64,000 nucleotides of DNA, taken from assembly GCA_026419775.2 (NCBI GenBank), contig JAOPGA020000966.1:1-64000 (forward strand), written 5' to 3'. Shown one piece after another: positions 52,962 to 62,540 of the stretch. Source of the stretch: Acrasis kona. Its lineage: Eukaryota; Heterolobosea; Eutetramitea; Acrasida; Acrasidae. The notes under the pieces were generated by a model. The model did no database searches. It was not told the DNA's origin and worked only from the letters and a program-made list of their open reading frames with translations. Numbering within the stretch: the first letter of the stretch is position 1; each line of letters begins with the position of its first letter. The position numbers were made by a program, and so were the translations under genes.

Positions 52962-54824
52962 TCATTTTAATTTATAGCACAATCGCAGCGACATGTTACT
53001 ACTAATTTTACCCATTTCAACATTATCAAATGTTGTTTCCTTATCAAAGTGATTATTTCTCAAACACATCAAATTAGTAACCTGATGCTTGTGAGGATTA
53101 AATGTACATTCTTTTCTGCTCGTTATGCACGAAATGATATAATCCACCAAAAAATCATAAGTGATTAGTTTTTCGCGTGGTACGGTGACGGTCTCGATGG
53201 GTTCGGATGCAATGTGTGATTTTTCGTCATGTAGAGTGACGTACAGCACGCAATGATCCTTTTTAAAGGTAGTGGTGTTGGCGGTCGATTCCTCCTCGTC
53301 ATCATCCACCACTCTACGCGACCGTTTCGAATGCGAAATCATCATTGAAGATGGAGATGGTGGTAATTGATGATGATTTGATTTCGAATCGGATGGTAGT
53401 GATTGAGATGGAGATGGTGGCGGTAACATTGAATGTTGAAATGTAAATGTTTGAATCGGTTGTGTGGGCGCAATGTCACTTATTTGTTGTGGCATTAACG
53501 TGCTCGATTTGTAATGATCCGTTGATGGCGGAGTGGATGGTTGAATGTCAATGATTCGATTTGGCATTTGATATTTGATTTTCTTTGATGGTGATTGTGA
53601 TGATGATGATGATGAAATTTCATCTTCTCTTTTTCTCTTCTTGTGTAGATTTTCGTTCAGACCTGACGATCCAGTAGGTGTTGGTTTCATGAAAAGTCCT
53701 TCGATTTCGAATTCGTGCACTTGAAATAACTTTTCTGAAAAACTCACTCTTCTTGTTGAAGATTTTCTCGTTAATGTAGATGATGTGGATGATGATGATG
53801 ATGATGGTAATGGTGGCGGTGGTGGATTTTCAATGTTTGGTGATACTTGAGCTTTGAATTGATGTGTTTGTAAATTGGTGTTGATGGGCGTTAATAATTT
53901 CCTTCTTGATGGTGATTCTAATGTTTGATTTGAATCGTTGGTGCTTGACTGATTGTGAGTGGTGGTGGGTAACGTGGTTGATTCGTTGATGGGTTGTGGA
54001 ATTGTAGAAGATGACTCCACTTGAGATGACGTTCCATATCCTCTTGGAGTTGATTGAACGGGTGCTATTTTGAATTGATTGGTAGAAGATGATGTATTCG
54101 GCGAAGCTGATGTCCATGATGATGACGACGAAGGTGATGAATCAAAACGATTGTTGTTGGATGGAGGATTCCTCATGGTAGGTGATGCTTCTGTATTGGA
54201 ATGATGATATGATGTATTTTTGTGATGCATGTAAAAGTTGTTGGGCGAAGGTGGTTGCATTTCGTTAGGTGGTGGTCTATGATACGGGTGATATGGTTGA
54301 TGGTAATGATCTTCCCTTCGTTGGAATGGATTATGAGGCATGGTTGACGGTGATGATGATGTAGGTGATTGTAATGATGATGATGATGGGCTCATGTCGC
54401 TTCTTCTTTTGTAAATTGGAGGTGGTGGGTATGGAGACCTTTCCAAATCTCTTTTTGAAAAATGAGCTCTTGGACTTCTTTGTTCATCTGGAGAAAGCAT
54501 ATTAGTGGGTGAGGACGTCGAAGGTTGGTAAAATAAATCATTAGGCTTGCCAAATACTCTCTTGACTGCGGATCTCACTTGTAGTTTGTTTCCTTCAAAA
54601 ACACTTCCGTCCATTTCCTTTGCTTTTTCTGCAGATTCGACTTTATCAAATGTAACAAAAGCACTTTTAACATTATTTATAAAATTTCCGCCTCTTGGTG
54701 GCTTCATAAAATATACGTTCTTAACGGCTCCAAATTTTATAAACGAGTTTAAAAGTTCTTTTTCGCCCCAACTGGTTGGTATACCAGCGACATATAGCTT
54801 TTCTGCGTCGCCTTGCGATGTCAT
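52962..54824 (-). CDS. RRM protein with long low-complexity region
   Basis: 620 residues. One RRM (about 8-88) with RNP2 KLYVAGIP and RNP1-like SAFVTFD. It is followed by about 380 residues rich in Ser, Pro, His and Asn, coded partly by (GAT)n trinucleotide-like DNA on the plus strand, and basic patches (KKRKRED, HSKRSRRVVDDDEEE) that look like nuclear signals. The last 100 residues (CVLYVTLHDEKSH, YDFLVDYIISCITSRK) form a conserved-looking domain I cannot name. Probably a nuclear mRNA-processing factor. Confidence 0.75.
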   Translation of the reverse strand: MTSQGDAEKLYVAGIPTSWGEKELLNSFIKFGAVKNVYFMKPPRGGNFINNVKSAFVTFDKVESAEKAKEMDGSVFEGNKLQVRSAVKRVFGKPNDLFYQPSTSSPTNMLSPDEQRSPRAHFSKRDLERSPYPPPPIYKRRSDMSPSSSSLQSPTSSSPSTMPHNPFQRREDHYHQPYHPYHRPPPNEMQPPSPNNFYMHHKNTSYHHSNTEASPTMRNPPSNNNRFDSSPSSSSSWTSASPNTSSSTNQFKIAPVQSTPRGYGTSSQVESSSTIPQPINESTTLPTTTHNQSSTNDSNQTLESPSRRKLLTPINTNLQTHQFKAQVSPNIENPPPPPLPSSSSSSTSSTLTRKSSTRRVSFSEKLFQVHEFEIEGLFMKPTPTGSSGLNENLHKKRKREDEISSSSSSQSPSKKIKYQMPNRIIDIQPSTPPSTDHYKSSTLMPQQISDIAPTQPIQTFTFQHSMLPPPSPSQSLPSDSKSNHHQLPPSPSSMMISHSKRSRRVVDDDEEESTANTTTFKKDHCVLYVTLHDEKSHIASEPIETVTVPREKLITYDFLVDYIISCITSRKECTFNPHKHQVTNLMCLRNNHFDKETTFDNVEMGKISSNMSLRLCYKLK

Positions 54825-55602
54825 CGTCGTTCTGAAGTGTTGCTTCGAAGTTCCTTATGCCTTGGTTATATTTATTCGTTGAGGTTAACTGGTCAACTGT
54901 ATTTTTTAGATCCTTAATTTGTGGCCTAACCTGTAACACACGAGAACAAGTATGTATGACCTAAATAATTATCCAAAAGCATCAATTATAGACTAAATTA
55001 GTGGATGGGTTGATATGAAAAGTAGGATCAAGTCGGTCTCTGAATGTACTTAAAAAAGAAGCCCTGTACCTTTATCTTCGATTCGGCACAATGGTGTTCG
55101 ATTATATTGTAGTGACCTGTAAAGTAATAAAAAAAAGGATTTGTTAGATGAAATGTTGTTTTGGTTAGAACAAAAACATTTACGGTGTGAATAATAAAAA
55201 CAGACTTTTGTTACCTATAGAAAACAATTTAATAGTTTTGGCAGTTAAAAAATGAACTATCAATGTCATCACATCAATGCTTGAAATTGTGAGCATGCAA
55301 CAATCAATAGCCAAACTCTATCATTTTGTTAGTAAAATGAAGAACCAAAAATAACCGAACGAAGTAATGCTCTGCCATACATGATGATCCTGTTATCTTG
55401 GCGAAGGATTTTGCACAGTACCCCACTTTTACATCATCACAGCCTGGATGCCGGGTGTTGACTTGTCTGTATTGCACTGTCCGACTGTATGTTTGTAAAT
55501 TATTGCATATTTATTATCAAAGAACGGAGAATTGAAACTTCAATTGTTTGACCACATCATATTAGTTAAAAAGAGCAATTCACTGATCATATAACATGTT
55601 TT
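54825..55602. other. Intergenic, nothing recognised
   Basis: Nearly 780 bases. Short frames continue for a few codons above the RRM start but without a family match. No RNA gene or repeat recognised. Confidence 0.4.
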
Positions 55603-57735
55603 TTATTGGGTTAGATGAGAATCCATCAAATACCGCAAGGTCTTACAGTATTCCAAAGGCAAACCAACATCCAAAGGTTGAATGTGAGACAACAACACTG
55701 CAATAACCTTCTTTTCGTCGACAAGTTCCTTAATGTAAGGAGTCAACTGAATTTCAGGACGATTTTTAGAAAAAGCACTATGAGACACTGCACCATTCAA
55801 CTTTGAAGCAATATTATTAGTGAATAAATAAGGACCAAGTACAGCCAAATACTCTGCATCTTCACAAATACTTTTATCTACATGCAAATCATTCATCTCT
55901 TGTTGAGTCTTTGGTTTCTCTACCATGACATCAACAGATAACACTTTATAGCCATCACTACCAGTCAACATTACTTTTCCATTCACACAACCATAATTCT
56001 CAGCCTCTGCTTTTGAAACAGGATACACACCCAATACACAGTACTTTGCTTCAAATTCCAAAAAGACATTCTTCACAACATTAATGGCAGATGGACTTTT
56101 GGTAATCTTTGGATATAACATGACATCACCCAGGAGCAACATGAAACTCTCTCCTTGTAGTTCCGATAACGAAAGTTGTACTGCATGTCCGAATCCATTC
56201 GTATCGTGTCCAACTACGTGTACCCGGTCTCTCCACTGCTGAATGCTAAATGCATATTCTAATTGTTCAGGTTTCAGTTTTGATTGCATGTGTTCGCTTG
56301 GCGCCATCAACATTTCGTTGACTCTTTGTTCTTCTTCACCAGGTGTCGCTACCACAATGACTTGTTCAAAATCGCAACGTACCAAACAATCCTCCAACAA
56401 GTATAAAAGTAATGGTTTTAAAACTTGAGTCGTCGTGGGTCCGTTCGTTACGTCTAATATGGGAAGCATCGACTTTGGTCTAATGTTTGCAGAGATGGGA
56501 TATAAACGTGTTCCAAGACCTGCTACTGGAATGACCACTCTTTTTACTTTTTTTTCATCCTTGACTCTTGATTCATTTTGATGTTCCTCTACGTGTGGTT
56601 GGAATTCATAACGAATGGGGCTGGCAGCGTCAAGTAGTTCATTTGGAACTCTTCTTGTAATCAATGACAGCGGCTGAGTGTTTTTTCCGATGGAGATGAT
56701 GGTTGCGTCGCAGCATTTTTTTTCATGATTAAGGATGTGGACCAACTGATAAGCATGTTGTAGAGATCGGGCGACGAATTGTACGGTTCCGTCTCCTTGT
56801 GAACCAACTCCTTTTCCTCCGAAAACTAACGCCTGAATGTCGGTGTCCTTAAGTATGGTGTGGAGTTTTGGACTCTTTAGGGCGTTTGTCATTGGCATGG
56901 CAGCATTATCAAATAATTCTTGTGCTTGGATCATCAACTCTCCCAACTGTTTGGCATCTCCGTTATGGATGGCGGCGAGTGCTGCTTCGCAGATTTTCTT
57001 GTTTTCTTCTCCTAGTGCAGCATGTAGCGCAATGTGTTTGTCGGTTTGGGGGAATGGATAAGCACGTTGTAATTCTTGTAAAATGGTTTTTGTGTCCTTG
57101 GAACTCTTCAAATCTGCATAGACCAGATAAATACACTTTTCGGAATCTCCGCATACTTTTAGTGACTCGGAATGTTGTGAGTCTCCATCAAAGTGCATCA
57201 CAACTGCTGAACCTGGGCCGAAGGCAACTGCTTGGTCCATAGTTCCACAAAGGGACCCACAGGCACGCTCTCCTGAATAAGCAATTTCCATCTCACCTTG
57301 TGTACTTAGCGAGAGGAGATAAATGCGGTTGAAAGCACGAGCAACAACCACACAGACAGCGGCGGATGATGACAGACCTTTGCAGATGGGAAGTGTGGAT
57401 TTTAGTATTTCAATTTCAATGCCCCCGGTAAATTTATATCGGTTTATCATGACCAATGCCACTCCAATGGCGTAACACCAGAATGACTCTCCGCGAGCAC
57501 CCCTCTGTAATGCTTCCCTATCCAGGGGGAGCGTCAAGTGTTTGTCCATGTATTTTAGTACGAGATTACTCTGTACAAGTCTTGTTGCTCTAGCATGGAT
57601 GGCCATTTCATTTGTTGTGCAGATGACAACAGCCATGCCTGGGTAAATATCATGATTGGTACTTTTATGTGCTCCAGCCCAATCTGAATGCTCTCCAAAT
57701 AAACACAATCTTCCTGGAACAACGAATTCGGTCAT
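55603..57735 (-). CDS. GHMP sugar kinase-nucleotidyltransferase fusion
   Basis: 710 residues from the ATG at 57735 (MTEFVVPGRLCLFGEH). The N-terminal half is a GHMP sugar-1-kinase: PGRLCLFGEHSDWAG, ATP loop LPICKGLSSSAAV, and GGKGVGSQGDGTVQF. The C-terminal half is a GalU/UDP-sugar pyrophosphorylase-like nucleotidyltransferase: VAGLGTRLYPISANIRPKSM, LLLGDVMLYP, VEKPKTQQEM. Together they would phosphorylate a free sugar at C1 and make the nucleotide sugar. Plant FKP has the opposite domain order. The first motif is nearest to glucuronokinase/arabinokinase-type enzymes, so UDP-glucuronate or a UDP-pentose is a guess. Confidence 0.85.
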   Translation of the reverse strand: MTEFVVPGRLCLFGEHSDWAGAHKSTNHDIYPGMAVVICTTNEMAIHARATRLVQSNLVLKYMDKHLTLPLDREALQRGARGESFWCYAIGVALVMINRYKFTGGIEIEILKSTLPICKGLSSSAAVCVVVARAFNRIYLLSLSTQGEMEIAYSGERACGSLCGTMDQAVAFGPGSAVVMHFDGDSQHSESLKVCGDSEKCIYLVYADLKSSKDTKTILQELQRAYPFPQTDKHIALHAALGEENKKICEAALAAIHNGDAKQLGELMIQAQELFDNAAMPMTNALKSPKLHTILKDTDIQALVFGGKGVGSQGDGTVQFVARSLQHAYQLVHILNHEKKCCDATIISIGKNTQPLSLITRRVPNELLDAASPIRYEFQPHVEEHQNESRVKDEKKVKRVVIPVAGLGTRLYPISANIRPKSMLPILDVTNGPTTTQVLKPLLLYLLEDCLVRCDFEQVIVVATPGEEEQRVNEMLMAPSEHMQSKLKPEQLEYAFSIQQWRDRVHVVGHDTNGFGHAVQLSLSELQGESFMLLLGDVMLYPKITKSPSAINVVKNVFLEFEAKYCVLGVYPVSKAEAENYGCVNGKVMLTGSDGYKVLSVDVMVEKPKTQQEMNDLHVDKSICEDAEYLAVLGPYLFTNNIASKLNGAVSHSAFSKNRPEIQLTPYIKELVDEKKVIAVLLSHIQPLDVGLPLEYCKTLRYLMDSHLTQ

Positions 57736-57823
57736 GTTTGTACCGTGCGATACACTGTTTTCGAAAGAAGTCGCAATCAAAACATTGTGATATTGATCAA
57801 CCCAGTTTACTGTTTTTACAAGA

Positions 57824-57915
57824 TGGCGAATCAATCAGATCGTGGGATCCTCAAGTATTCAGGAATCGCCGAACCCACATACTATAACCCTCAAGAGACA
57901 GTCTCTGCGGTGAAG
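57824..57915 (+). CDS. Short conserved-looking 5' exon, unknown
   Basis: ATG-started frame MANQSDRGILKYSGIAEPTY... ends at a GTAATT donor after 31 codons, head-to-head with the kinase-transferase gene (88 bases between starts). Splicing to CTCAG at about 57963 adds only a few codons before a stop. The remainder of the gene, if real, is not identified. Confidence 0.3.
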
Positions 57916-58097
57916 GTAATTACATACTCCTAGAATAAGTTCTATGACTATCTATCAAATCTCAGGATACATTCGAAGATTAATACGAGGATTATTACTG
58001 CTTAAATACAAGTATGACAGCAACCAACATATCGTTTTCTAAAAATGTATCAGGAAATAAAGACGAAATGATTTTTGAAAAATTATGAAGCCCAACT

Positions 58098-58566
58098 TTA
58101 TTGTATGGACAAATCTCCTGCAAACGAGCAAACACCTGCAAACATTGTTGGTAGTTTTTCAAGATAAAGATTGATTCTGGTTCTAAAACCTTGTATCTCT
58201 TCTTCTATTTCTAAATTTGACTCATCGCATGCATCTGATTCTTCCTTCAAAGTCTGTACTACATTATTGAATTCTTGCTCAATGACTCTGAAGCTATTAA
58301 TGTCGAAAAAAGTAATTCACTCACTTGAGGTCAATCATTGTCTTGTTGTATAATTCTTTAATTGATCTCAAAAAATCTTCCATTGTGTTTAAAGAGGGTA
58401 TGAACATCATCTTACCATCAAGTGCATTTATTTCTTCTGTACTGTCCAAACTAGAGAAATTGGCATCTCCTGTTCTATCATTGCTACTTTCCACCTCCTC
58501 CTCTGTGACTCTTGTTTCATAAGAAGTTGAAATATGTCCGTAAGTTGTTTGATCTTCCGTATTCAT
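58098..58566 (-). CDS. Coiled-coil protein, unknown
   Basis: Exons 58325-58566 and 58098-58293 with a 31-base intron (the shortest in the window) give 145 residues. Acidic N-terminal third, then helical segments (MEDFLRSIKELYNKTMIDL, FNNVVQTLKEESDACDE, IEEEIQGFRTRINLYLEKL). The size and layout recall small subunits of coiled-coil complexes (kinetochore, HAUS or tethering), but none is recognised. Confidence 0.6.
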
Positions 58567-58965
58567 GCTTCAATTTCTGTCTTTTGTTTTTGTACTTTAC
58601 AACAATCAGGTCAATGGCATTTGACGTATATAGTTTAAAGTGTCAAAAGCGAGAAAGCATCTCAAGACACTAACAAAGAACTACTCTTGGCTATTTTTAT
58701 AACATGGATGTCTAGAAAATATAAAACACGTGTTGTGAGCTGCAGATACTGTGATGTTTAGACAAAAGTAATCTTATTTATCGTAATGCCGGTTAAAGCT
58801 GTGACCGTTGTTCTTTTGATTATTATGTAATATTACCCTGCACTTCATTTCACAGTTACTGCGAATCTTGATTCTGTTCATTGGATCTACAGTCATTTAT
58901 TCCTTTTTAGTGTTATCCAAGTGTTTAAAAAGGTATAACACACGTCAATCACTCATTTCAACGAG
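58567..58965. promoter_or_regulatory. Divergent intergenic region
   Basis: About 400 bases between the coiled-coil gene and the G-alpha gene; promoters of both are expected, none defined. Confidence 0.35.
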
Positions 58966-60120
58966 ATGGGAAACACTCAGAACTGCATGCCACTGTCTCG
59001 GCGCTCACTAGATAACACAATCCAGAAGCAGAGACAGACTTCACAAATCATACACAGGAGCAAAGTCAATTATGACCACCTTGTTGTTTTGTTAGGTGCC
59101 AGTGGGACTTCGAAATCTACATTCTGTTAGTACGCAACACTTTCTTATTCTAACTTTCAATAGTAAAACAAATAAGAATTATAGAAGATGCACCACAATT
59201 TAGAGATTCATTGTCAAGTGAAAAATCAAAGAAAAGAATAAGAACTCATGTTGCAAGTATAGTGAAGAACTTAATTGAAGAATGTGTCAAATATAATATT
59301 GACATTCAAGAGGAAGAGAACAGACAGCATGCTGAGAATATCATGTGCAACGAAGACCCAAGTTATCTGCTAACAGAAATTAAATCTTTAATCAAGGACG
59401 GGGGTGTTCAAGTGGCCATGAAAAAATCTCTTCCTGGGTCAGTTCAATTTGGAAATGCTGACCAGTACTTTTTTGATAATGTTGAAAGAATAATGAGTCG
59501 TGATTTTGAACCAACACCAACAGATTATTTGAAGATGACTTCATTACGCGCGCCGTGTGACTCTGTACAAGATGTTACTTTGAGTGGAACTAAAATACGG
59601 TTTGAAGATGTCTGTGCCACTAAAAACAGATCAAAGTGGAGAAGTAAAATACATTCAATGAACATCATCATGTAAGTAATTAGACTTTGAAAGCAATTGT
59701 AATGATTTAGGTTTTTTGCATCTTTGACAGATTACACTCAAATGTCTGATGAAGACGATACCAAAACAAGAATGGACGCTTCAATAGCGCTGTTTCACGA
59801 ACTTTTAGATTCTGTGAATTGTAAAATAATACTAGTTCTTAGCAAAAGTGATGTCTTGAAGGAAACATTAGACAGAACACCCATATGTGCGATCAAAGAC
59901 GAAGAAGCCGCGATAGACACCATTAAAAGATTATACATGGATGGAAGAGATGATGACAGATCAAGAGTGTTTATTAGTGTTTGTAACGTTACAGGTAAGT
60001 CTCAAGCATAATGTGTCCAAACTAATTTTGAAAGATTCTGAAAATGTTAAAGTTGTCTGTAAGAGATGTACTGACTTGCTTATATACGGTGATCGTAATA
60101 AACTATCAATGAGTAAATAA
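58966..60120 (+). CDS. Divergent heterotrimeric G-protein alpha subunit
   Basis: Exons 58966-59125, 59164-59671, 59711-59994 and 60035-60120 (introns 38-40 bases) give 345 residues, normal for G-alpha. N-terminus MGNTQNC fits myristoylation plus palmitoylation. After splicing, STFLKQIRIIED matches the conserved helix 1. Guanine-site motifs are altered: P-loop LLGASGTSKST lacks the GKST glycine, the switch I arginine region reads SLRAPCDSVQ, DVGGQR is DVCATKN so the catalytic Gln is lost, and NKxD is SKSD. The final part (NVTDSENVKVVCKRCTDLL) keeps the C-terminal helix. GTPase activity is doubtful. Confidence 0.8.
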
Positions 60121-60437
60121 AGTTAATGTAAAATGTCCGTCGTGTTAAAATCTGTTGTGTTTAATTCTACTTTTGTCCTTCTCCAATTGCTAATGTAGGT
60201 GTGAACACTACTCCTTAATGAATAGGAGAAGACTAGGAAAAACCTTATGATGGACCTCATTAGTGTTAAGGTGTGAATGGCATATCTCAAAATCATGAGA
60301 TTGTACTTTGTAAACTTTAACTCAAAGGGAATCTGTTACACAATTTAATCGATGCAATCTCATACATTGGAGGTTATTTTGACTGGTGAAATGCACAACG
60401 GATTAAGTTTACGATCAAATAGTAAAAAGCGGAGACC

Positions 60438-60579
60438 TTACTTTTTCAAGACTTCTTTAGCCAGTGCAAATTCAATTTTCGAGCCAATCTGAACATATTT
60501 GTTGGGTCTGTTAAAAGTTTTGATATAAATTTGTCCTTGTTCTTGATTCCTCCTTAATACGGGGTTATTTGCATTTTCC
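60438..60579 (-). CDS. Possible terminal exon of a small protein
   Basis: After a CTACAG acceptor-like site a frame of about 46 codons ends at 60438: NQEQGQIYIKTFNRPNKYV, then QIGSKIEFALAKEVLKK. It looks protein-like (alternating strand, then amphipathic helix) but I could not find the upstream exon. Confidence 0.3.
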
Positions 60580-60729
60580 CTGTAGTGCCCACTCCGATTT
60601 GGTTAACCCGTTGATAATTAATCCGGACTGGTTTAGTAACCTTAGAAACTCCGTACTTTCCTTATAAAAACATACATGTCTGCTTTTTATCGTATGTCTT
60701 TTCTGGTGAATGAGAAATCAAAAAAATAA

Positions 60730-61191
60730 ATGATAACAACACATACCCTGGACTACGACCTGTTCCTAAACTTAGAGTTTCCAGACGGCGAAGTTCTTTT
60801 GAATGATATGGGCATATCGAATAATAATCCTGCCGGAACAAACGGCAATGAGAAAAAAAGAAAGCGGGATGATGACACGGACAATACAGAGCAAGAGCCT
60901 TCAGCTAAGCTCACTAAATTTTTGTTTGACGAATCTCAATATACATATCCATCCAATTATTATCCAAATGAGATCACAGATATATGCTTAGTCAGTTTAC
61001 TTGATGTACAAACGAATGTAGAAAACAATGAAGTCCAAGAAAATAAAGTGGACATGCAAGAGTCACGGGACGATGCGAAGAAAAACAGGTATTTAGTATG
61101 CATGGGAAACAAACGAAATAGACCGAAGAAAAATACCGTTGCAAAACATCACCCAGAAGACAAATACATGATGAAGTTTGCGCTAAAATAA
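60730..61191 (+). CDS. Nuclear-looking hypothetical protein
   Basis: 153 residues, acidic with two basic clusters (EKKRKRDDD and NKRNRPKKN) that look like nuclear signals. No fold or family recognised. No intron needed. Confidence 0.5.
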   Translation: MITTHTLDYDLFLNLEFPDGEVLLNDMGISNNNPAGTNGNEKKRKRDDDTDNTEQEPSAKLTKFLFDESQYTYPSNYYPNEITDICLVSLLDVQTNVENNEVQENKVDMQESRDDAKKNRYLVCMGNKRNRPKKNTVAKHHPEDKYMMKFALK

Positions 61192-61390
61192 AAATATTAC
61201 ATTTACATATTGTCTTGTGTTACACATTCGAACCTTCTGTGAAGAGTAGTAGTAAAGTCATAAATGCAACGAGGATCCAGAGTAGATTTAAAGAGTTTTG
61301 GGGGCCGTTGACCATATTAATACAAAACATAAATAGTAGAGGATTACAACACACCTCAAAAAATACATTGTAGGAGCCACAAGCCTAAAT

Positions 61391-61627
61391 TCAGGACACT
61401 GCCATTCCCTTGACTGTGATATCGCACCAAAAAAGTCCATTACATTCTGTCGCCTTCAACTTGTACACTATTTGCGCCGCATAGGAAACTTGGACACTTT
61501 CAGCCAAGCACCTTAATGACCTTTTTCTGTTGATATATCTACTCACAACATTCGGATATATCGTAAGGGTAAAAAATGCCTGACAACACATTTGATCATC
61601 ACAAAACGATAATTTCTGCTTGCCCAT
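61391..61627 (-). CDS. Small hypothetical protein, 78 aa
   Basis: ATG-started frame with seven cysteines (MGKQKLSFCDDQMCCQAFF...). It contains possible internal splice signals (GTGAGTAG). No family. It follows another small minus-strand gene by 65 bases. Confidence 0.35.
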   Translation of the reverse strand: MGKQKLSFCDDQMCCQAFFTLTIYPNVVSRYINRKRSLRCLAESVQVSYAAQIVYKLKATECNGLFWCDITVKGMAVS

Positions 61628-61692
61628 TCATGCAGATAGATGTAAGTTCTATCAGGCTTCAAATGAGTTTTTAGTTTAATAACTATCAAAGC

Positions 61693-61949
61693 TCATTGAG
61701 AAGCGCGCTTTTCATACCAGCACGATGGTACTAATTCATTACAACCATCTGGTTTCGATCCGCTTTCAAAAGTGGTGGCGCCCAAGGGTGGCACGTTTGC
61801 ATCCTACATGAGAAACACATGCATGGAAGCCACAAGTAGAATCCTACCAAGGATGTGTTGGGTTCCGCTTCCGTGTATGCATCAGTTTGTGATAAATTCT
61901 TGAAATGACCATGTCCAAACAACTGGTTCACGATGGTGACTTGTTTCAT
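61693..61949 (-). CDS. Small two-exon protein, unknown
   Basis: Exons 61848-61949 and 61693-61803 with a 44-base intron (GTAGGA...CATGTAG) give 70 residues: MKQVTIVNQLFGHGHF... then DANVPPLGATTFESGSK. The phase-0 splice keeps both frames open. No family recognised. Confidence 0.45.
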
Positions 61950-62540
61950 GTCTAGAATGTTGTCATGGTCACAACGGAGTTACAATACTTTGTTCGGACC
62001 AAAAACACTGAGACAAGTGTTAAATCGCGGGGAAGTTTAGTTAAGGAAGTAGCGAGAGTTACTCGTTAGAATTTTTAAGCAAACATGGAGCGATCATGTT
62101 GTAACTTGTGTGAGTGAGTGGATAACACTTTTCCTATGGTTCTGTAAAACGAACCTCCTCTGGTTCTTTAAATGTGTTCAAAATAACCAGTCCTATGTCT
62201 GTTCCAAGTATGTTCTAGTGATGTACTGGTTAAACGAACTAGCTCAACCGCGGGACATACTCCCTTATGGGTTTTCTTGTTATTTCTGTGCATTGTAATA
62301 GTGCGGCTTATTCTTTTTCAGGTGAAGGTTTTATGTTCCACGACACAAATGTCCCCGTTTATTAAACGATTACATTCTCTTCATTTAGAAATGCTTGTTA
62401 GCTGGTTAGTTGTTAAGTCATCGTGTTGTACTTACTACACATGTACGCATGGGTGTAGGAAAAAAAAGTGGACAAAGTATCCTCTGCTGTGTCAAAGAAC
62501 AACAAAATACTCAAAAAGAATAAATTAACTTTTGTAAAGC
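61950..62540. other. Intergenic, nothing recognised
   Basis: Nearly 600 bases; only short frames without ATG or family likeness. Confidence 0.4.

Noticed and set aside
56837-57242. Plus-strand frames across the kinase-transferase gene
   Set aside because: Shadows of a strongly conserved coding sequence on the minus strand.
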